Shown here: positions 14,411 to 17,574 of the stretch, in pieces | Position numbering within the stretch: position 1 is the first letter of the stretch | How the letters are laid out: the number at the start of each line of letters is the position of its first letter | Origin: an uncultured Acetatifactor sp. | GTDB lineage: Bacteria > Bacillota > Clostridia > Lachnospirales > Lachnospiraceae | Length of the DNA stretch: 17,574 nt | NCBI GenBank assembly: GCA_910577035.1 | Contig: CAJTKW010000040.1 | Location: forward strand, 19,433-37,006 | Direction of reading: 5' to 3' | Made by a program: the position numbers and the translations under genes | Notes under the pieces: generated by a model | Told to the model about the DNA's origin: nothing | What the model saw: only the letters and a program-made list of their open reading frames with translations | The model's database searches: none

Positions 14411-14454
14411 AGCAAAAAAGGAACCAGATTGTTTCCGCCGATTCCTTTTTTGCT
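14411..14454 (-). terminator. Rho-independent terminator of hflKC
   Basis: A perfect 13-bp stem, AGCAAAAAAGGAA with TTCCTTTTTTGCT, encloses an 18-base loop about 20 bases after the hflC stop. The A-run and T-run are built into the stem, as in many bidirectional terminators. Confidence 0.85.
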
Positions 14455-14474
14455 ATTTTCAGCCTTCTCCTGCC

Positions 14475-15344
14475 TTATCTGCCATAGAAGATCTGGGCTA
14501 CAGGCGAATCCGGCGAAAGAATGACTGTCTTATTTCCGCCCCGCATGGAAAGCTTTAATGCGTCCAGGCTTCTGACAAAGGAGTAAAACTCCTGCTTGGA
14601 TTCATCATTGTACGCCTCCGCCAATATTCTCATATATTCTGCTTCTCCCTCGGCTACCAGGATTTCCGCTTCCTTTTCCGCCTCGGAGAGCATCACCGTC
14701 ACCTCCATGTCAGTGGTATTGCGGATGATCTGGGCCTCGGAACTGCCCTCTGCGGTGTAGGTGGCAGCAATATTGTCCCGCTCGGAAATCATGCGCTCGT
14801 ATACCGCAGCCTTATTGTCGCCGGGAAGATCCAGCTTCTTGGTCTCATAGGAAAGTATTTCTATCCCGTACTGCTCCAGGGATGTGCCGATATTGTTCAG
14901 AATTGCTTCCGAAAGCGCCCCCTTACGCCCGGAAATCACATCGTCCTGGGTGGTACTGCTTATGATATTCTTCGTGGAGTTGTATACAATGGCATCCAGA
15001 CGCCCCTCGGCACCGGTAATGGAGCCGTTCAATGTCTGGGCAAATTTCACCGGATCCACAATCTTCCACAGAATATAGCTGTCACAGATCATCGTCTTCT
15101 TATCGCTGGTAATGACGTCTGAAGGAGAAAGGTCATACAGCAGAGTCTGCCGGGGCAGGGTATCCACCGATTGGATAAAGGGGATCTTAAAACTGATTCC
15201 GGCATTGGATACCACATGGTCGATCTTTCCAAACTGGCGGACCAGACTGTATTCATTTTCATGTGTAACGACGATACTGGACGCAGCGGTTATCAGTATG
15301 ATAAAAATGGCAATCACCAGAATTACTTTCTTTGCAGTCTTCAT
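14475..15344 (-). CDS. hflC: HflC-like SPFH-domain membrane protein
   Basis: 289 residues. An N-terminal membrane segment (about residues 6-26, VILVIAIFIILITAASSIVV) is followed by the SPFH/band 7 domain, with a long coiled-coil helix near the C-terminus (SEAEKEAEILVAEGEAEYMRILAEAY) and the short family tail VAQIFYGR. With HflK it forms a large membrane assembly that in E. coli surrounds and regulates the FtsH protease; no ftsH gene is in this window. The AAGGAGGCTG ribosome site overlaps the hflK stop, which lies 14 bases upstream, so the pair is translationally coupled. A strong terminator follows. Confidence 0.93.
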   Translation of the reverse strand: MKTAKKVILVIAIFIILITAASSIVVTHENEYSLVRQFGKIDHVVSNAGISFKIPFIQSVDTLPRQTLLYDLSPSDVITSDKKTMICDSYILWKIVDPVKFAQTLNGSITGAEGRLDAIVYNSTKNIISSTTQDDVISGRKGALSEAILNNIGTSLEQYGIEILSYETKKLDLPGDNKAAVYERMISERDNIAATYTAEGSSEAQIIRNTTDMEVTVMLSEAEKEAEILVAEGEAEYMRILAEAYNDESKQEFYSFVRSLDALKLSMRGGNKTVILSPDSPVAQIFYGR

Positions 15345-15358
15345 AATCTTCAGCCTCC

Positions 15359-16444
15359 TTACTTGTTTTCCGTGCCGTCAACAGACCGGCCGTCCCCAGA
15401 TGAGCTTCCGGAATCGGTATTTCCGCCGCTTCTGCTGCTTTCTCCGCTGCCTGTACTGCCCTGGGTATCCCCGGTAAAGGACTCCAGAGGATAGATCGTC
15501 TGCACGTCGCCGCCCTCACTCTGGATAATCACCTTCAGGTCGGGAAGCACATTCTCCATAGCCTCAAAAAACATACGCTGCCTGGTCACTGCAGGATTTT
15601 TGACATATTCCGCATACATGGCATTGAAACGCGCCACCTGGGCAGTCGCTTCGTTGATACGTTCGGTTTTCCGGGCCTCTGCATCCTTTAAAATACCGTC
15701 CGCCTTTGCCTGTGCGGATGGAAGCTGCTCGTTACGGTACTTGTTGGCATTATTCAGGGCCGTTTCCTTCCCCTGCTTCGCGGTCTCCACTGCCTTAAAT
15801 GCTTCCATGACCTCCGCGGTGGGCGGCTCCGAATCCTGAATGGTGATATTCACCAGCTGCACGCCGATGTCCTGCATTTCCAGCCGCTCAATAATCATTT
15901 CCTTGATGGCAGCCTGGATCTCATTCTTTCCCGTAGTCAATACATCATCCACGGAATAACTGCCGATCACGGTACGAATACAACTCTGGCTGATATTGCG
16001 CAGGATTCCCAGAGGATTCTGGGACGCATAAAGCGCTTTTACCGGATCGCTGTACCGGTACTCCACGTAAAAATCCACATCAATGAAATTAAAATCCGAG
16101 GTAATCATCAGGGATTCGTCCGTCACCACCGTATTGTCTGCATTATTGTAGCCGATGGAAAAGCCCTGGATGGTTGTATTGATCTTCCTCACCTGCTGGA
16201 TAAAGGGGATTTTGAAATGCAGGCCCGGCTCCGTCACCGCGGAAGCCTTCCCCAGCGTTATCAGCACCGCCTGTTCCTGCTCCTTGATCTCATAGGTGGA
16301 GTTAAACAAAAGGATGGCTGCCACCAGGGCCGCTATTACGATGCCGGCTATCTTCCCTCCCGATACTTTTCCGGAAGGCTTTGCCTGTCCCCCGTCCATT
16401 GTTGTAAATCCGTTTTTCCTGTTGCGAAAAGAATCACCGTTCAT
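15359..16444 (-). CDS. hflK: HflK-like SPFH-domain membrane protein
   Basis: 361 residues. A short cytoplasmic N-terminus rich in Gly, Lys and Asn leads to a membrane segment at about residues 31-48, then a SPFH/band 7 domain (VLITLGKASAVTEPGLHFKI onward) and a coiled-coil with the PPTAEVMEAFKAV signature typical of HflK. The last 45 residues are a Ser/Gly/Asp/Thr-rich tail, probably disordered, unlike the shorter tail of enterobacterial HflK. It pairs with HflC in the membrane. I chose the ATG at 16442-16444, which has AGAGGG upstream; an internal ATG at codon 16 (MDGGQ) is possible but has no good ribosome site. Start of the hflKC unit; its promoter is not obvious, since the 16445-16597 spacer shows no strong minus-strand -35/-10 pair. 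Confidence 0.93.
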   Translation of the reverse strand: MNGDSFRNRKNGFTTMDGGQAKPSGKVSGGKIAGIVIAALVAAILLFNSTYEIKEQEQAVLITLGKASAVTEPGLHFKIPFIQQVRKINTTIQGFSIGYNNADNTVVTDESLMITSDFNFIDVDFYVEYRYSDPVKALYASQNPLGILRNISQSCIRTVIGSYSVDDVLTTGKNEIQAAIKEMIIERLEMQDIGVQLVNITIQDSEPPTAEVMEAFKAVETAKQGKETALNNANKYRNEQLPSAQAKADGILKDAEARKTERINEATAQVARFNAMYAEYVKNPAVTRQRMFFEAMENVLPDLKVIIQSEGGDVQTIYPLESFTGDTQGSTGSGESSRSGGNTDSGSSSGDGRSVDGTENK

Positions 16445-16515
16445 TTAACCCTCTTTTCTGCGCCGTCTCACACAAGCCGCCATATAGAATTTAAAGTTAA
16501 TCGCTTCTGAAACTA

Positions 16516-16544
16516 TTTACATCTTACTAAAAATATGGTAAAAA
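16516..16544 (+). promoter_or_regulatory. Candidate promoter of the acetyltransferase gene
   Basis: TTTACA (16516-16521, five of six -35 bases) is followed by 17 bases and TAAAAA (16539-16544, four of six -10 bases). Transcription would start near 16551. The A/T-rich setting makes chance matches possible. Confidence 0.4.
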
Positions 16545-16560
16545 GACAAGGTAAAGTAAG

Positions 16561-16583
16561 GCACGTTAAAGACTTTAATGTGC
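16561..16583 (+). promoter_or_regulatory. 23-bp near-perfect palindrome in the acetyltransferase leader
   Basis: Arms GCACGTTAAAG and CTTTAATGTGC are complementary with one G-U pair around a single central base (A at 16572). It lies between the candidate promoter and the ribosome site (AGGAG near 16587-16591). This form suits a repressor operator, or a leader stem-loop if the inner bases form the loop. A related TTAAAG/TTAA motif lies at 16490-16500, nearer hflK. Confidence 0.5.
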
Positions 16584-16597
16584 GTCAGGAGAAACCT

Positions 16598-17095
16598 ATG
16601 ATACAACCGATATGGGGACAGAAGTATGCCCGGGATCTTGCGGCTGTCTACAACAGCGCCAATACCCTTTTCCCGGAAGAACAGCGCTGTGATGCGGACG
16701 AAACCGTGTTTTACAGACAATTACAGGAAGATCGGAATTTTGCTTATTTCCGGGAAAATACGATATGTGGATTCATGTCCTGGCGCAAATCCGCAGAATA
16801 CGCCGAGCTGACTTCTCTCTATGTCAGAAGAGAATATCAGAAGACGGGGGTGGGCGGGCTGCTGCTGGCTCACTTCGAAGAGCAGGCGGCCGGCTCTTCC
16901 TGCCTGATCGTCAAGGTACTCAGGCAGGCTCACTGGGCGCTTGCCTTTTATGAAAAGCATGGCTACCAGCCCTTAACCGCGGAAACGCGCCGCCTTATGG
17001 AAAGCCGGGGCATCACGGAAAAGGGCTGGGAAAAAATCCTGTGCAGGACCTTTGCCTATCCGGAGAAATCACCTTCCGGTCCTTCTCTTCCCTAA
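16598..17095 (+). CDS. GNAT family N-acetyltransferase
   Basis: 165 residues from the ATG at 16598-16600, which has AGGAG with good spacing; a more upstream in-frame ATG at 16535 overlaps the candidate promoter and is rejected. It shows the GNAT acetyl-CoA motif in YVRREYQKTGVGGLLL (Q-x-x-G-x-G at residues 81-86), preceded by the beta strand ELTSLYV, and later a FYEKHGYQ motif typical of the fold's C-terminal part. It should transfer an acetyl group to a small molecule or protein amine; the substrate is unknown. It is the only plus-strand gene in the window, divergent from hflK, and ends at the base next to the end of the convergent aldo/keto reductase gene. Confidence 0.9.
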   Translation: MIQPIWGQKYARDLAAVYNSANTLFPEEQRCDADETVFYRQLQEDRNFAYFRENTICGFMSWRKSAEYAELTSLYVRREYQKTGVGGLLLAHFEEQAAGSSCLIVKVLRQAHWALAFYEKHGYQPLTAETRRLMESRGITEKGWEKILCRTFAYPEKSPSGPSLP

Positions 17096-17574
17096 TCAGC
17101 CGTCCTGCAGCAGTATTTCATCAATCCGTTCCCGCTCTTGGGTCGTAAAGGACATATTTTTCAGCATTCCGATATTGTCCAGAATCTGGGACGGCCTTGA
17201 GGCGCCGATCAGCACACTGGTCACATCCCCGTCCCTGAGAATCCAGGCCAGGGCCATCTGGGCAAGGGACTGGCCCCTTCCTGCCGCCAGCTCGTTTAAA
17301 GCCCTGATCTTTGCCAGCTTTTCCTCGGTGATGGCACTTTCCTGCAGAAATCGTCCGTCCCTGCGGACCCTGCTGTCCTCCGGAATGCCATGCAGATAGC
17401 GGTCCGTCAGCAGCCCCTGCTCCAGCGGACAGAATGTGATGACGCCAATGCCGTTCCTGGCCGCATAGTCCTTCAATCCGTCCTTCTCAATAGTGCGGTC
17501 AAACAGAGAATAACGCCTCTGATTGATGATAAAGGGCGTCCCCATCTGTTGAAACAGCCTGGCAATGGCAGCGG
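17096..17574 (-). CDS. Aldo/keto reductase, C-terminal part (L-glyceraldehyde-3-phosphate reductase type)
   Basis: The frame runs from the window edge to the TGA at 17096-17098, giving 158 residues of the C-terminal half; the start and catalytic Tyr lie outside. It shows the (beta/alpha)8 aldo/keto reductase pattern: FIINQRRYSLFDR, VITFCPLEQGLLTDRYLHG, then SLAQMALAWILRD and the NADPH-binding VLIGASRPSQILDN. The GIPEDSRVRRDGRFL stretch is like the YghZ/AKR14 group, which reduces L-glyceraldehyde 3-phosphate and related aldehydes; the exact substrate is not certain. It is convergent with the acetyltransferase gene, with zero bases between the two stop codons and no terminator visible. Confidence 0.9.
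   Translation of the reverse strand, partial: AAIARLFQQMGTPFIINQRRYSLFDRTIEKDGLKDYAARNGIGVITFCPLEQGLLTDRYLHGIPEDSRVRRDGRFLQESAITEEKLAKIRALNELAAGRGQSLAQMALAWILRDGDVTSVLIGASRPSQILDNIGMLKNMSFTTQERERIDEILLQDG

Noticed and set aside
16445..16597. Minus-strand promoter for hflKC in the divergent spacer
   Set aside because: AT-rich with several weak -10-like sequences, but no -35/-10 pair with acceptable spacing that I could defend.
16517..16720. 67-codon minus-strand frame between hflK and the acetyltransferase
   Set aside because: It overlaps the acetyltransferase start and the intergenic palindrome, has no good ribosome site and no recognisable motif.

Overview
This 17.6 kb window looks like chromosome from an anaerobic Firmicute, most likely Clostridia close to Lachnospiraceae. 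The reasons are the hrcA-grpE-dnaK-dnaJ order behind a CIRCE operator, a DnaK of 625 residues with a Gram-positive type tail, strong AGGAGG-type ribosome binding sites, a Lys/Ala-rich protein with a DUF6465-like C-terminus, and a glycerol module built from a BFD-containing GlpA-like flavoprotein, a second FAD/NAD flavoprotein and a DUF1667 protein. This is family recognition by eye, not a database match. Nearly all genes lie on the minus strand; only one acetyltransferase gene is on plus. I saw no rRNA, tRNA, CRISPR array, transposase or phage gene, and no gene-free stretch longer than about 240 bases.

Layout from left to right (transcription mostly runs right to left). 1-229: start of a membrane protein cut by the window edge. 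236-5424: heat-shock operon hrcA, grpE, dnaK, dnaJ, with a consensus-like promoter and a perfect CIRCE. 5476-6140: single-gene unit for a histone-like Lys/Ala-rich protein, with its own promoter and terminator. 6167-9305: uppP (undecaprenyl-diphosphate phosphatase), a patatin-like lipase and a class I/II PLP aminotransferase. 9366-14370: glycerol unit with glpK, a DUF1667 protein, a frameshifted FAD/NAD oxidoreductase and the GlpA-like dehydrogenase. 14383-14454: two abutting terminator-type hairpins. 14475-16444: hflC and hflK. 16516-17095: plus-strand GNAT acetyltransferase. 17096-17574: C-terminal part of an aldo/keto reductase.

How the genes work together. HrcA should repress its own operon at the CIRCE; GrpE, DnaK and DnaJ form the Hsp70 folding cycle. 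GlpK makes glycerol 3-phosphate, and the three redox proteins are best read as an oxidation complex passing electrons from a flavin through Cys-ligated iron-sulfur sites to a second FAD/NAD flavoprotein, with no GlpC-type membrane anchor in view. HflK/HflC form a membrane SPFH pair that in other bacteria associates with FtsH.

The points most worth a second look are the frame break and unusual Gly/Ala-rich segment in the second flavoprotein of the glycerol unit, the composition of that redox module, and several dyad sequences at promoters or leaders (DUF6465 gene, acetyltransferase gene, glpA-like leader). I did not find a clearly new defence or mobile system.
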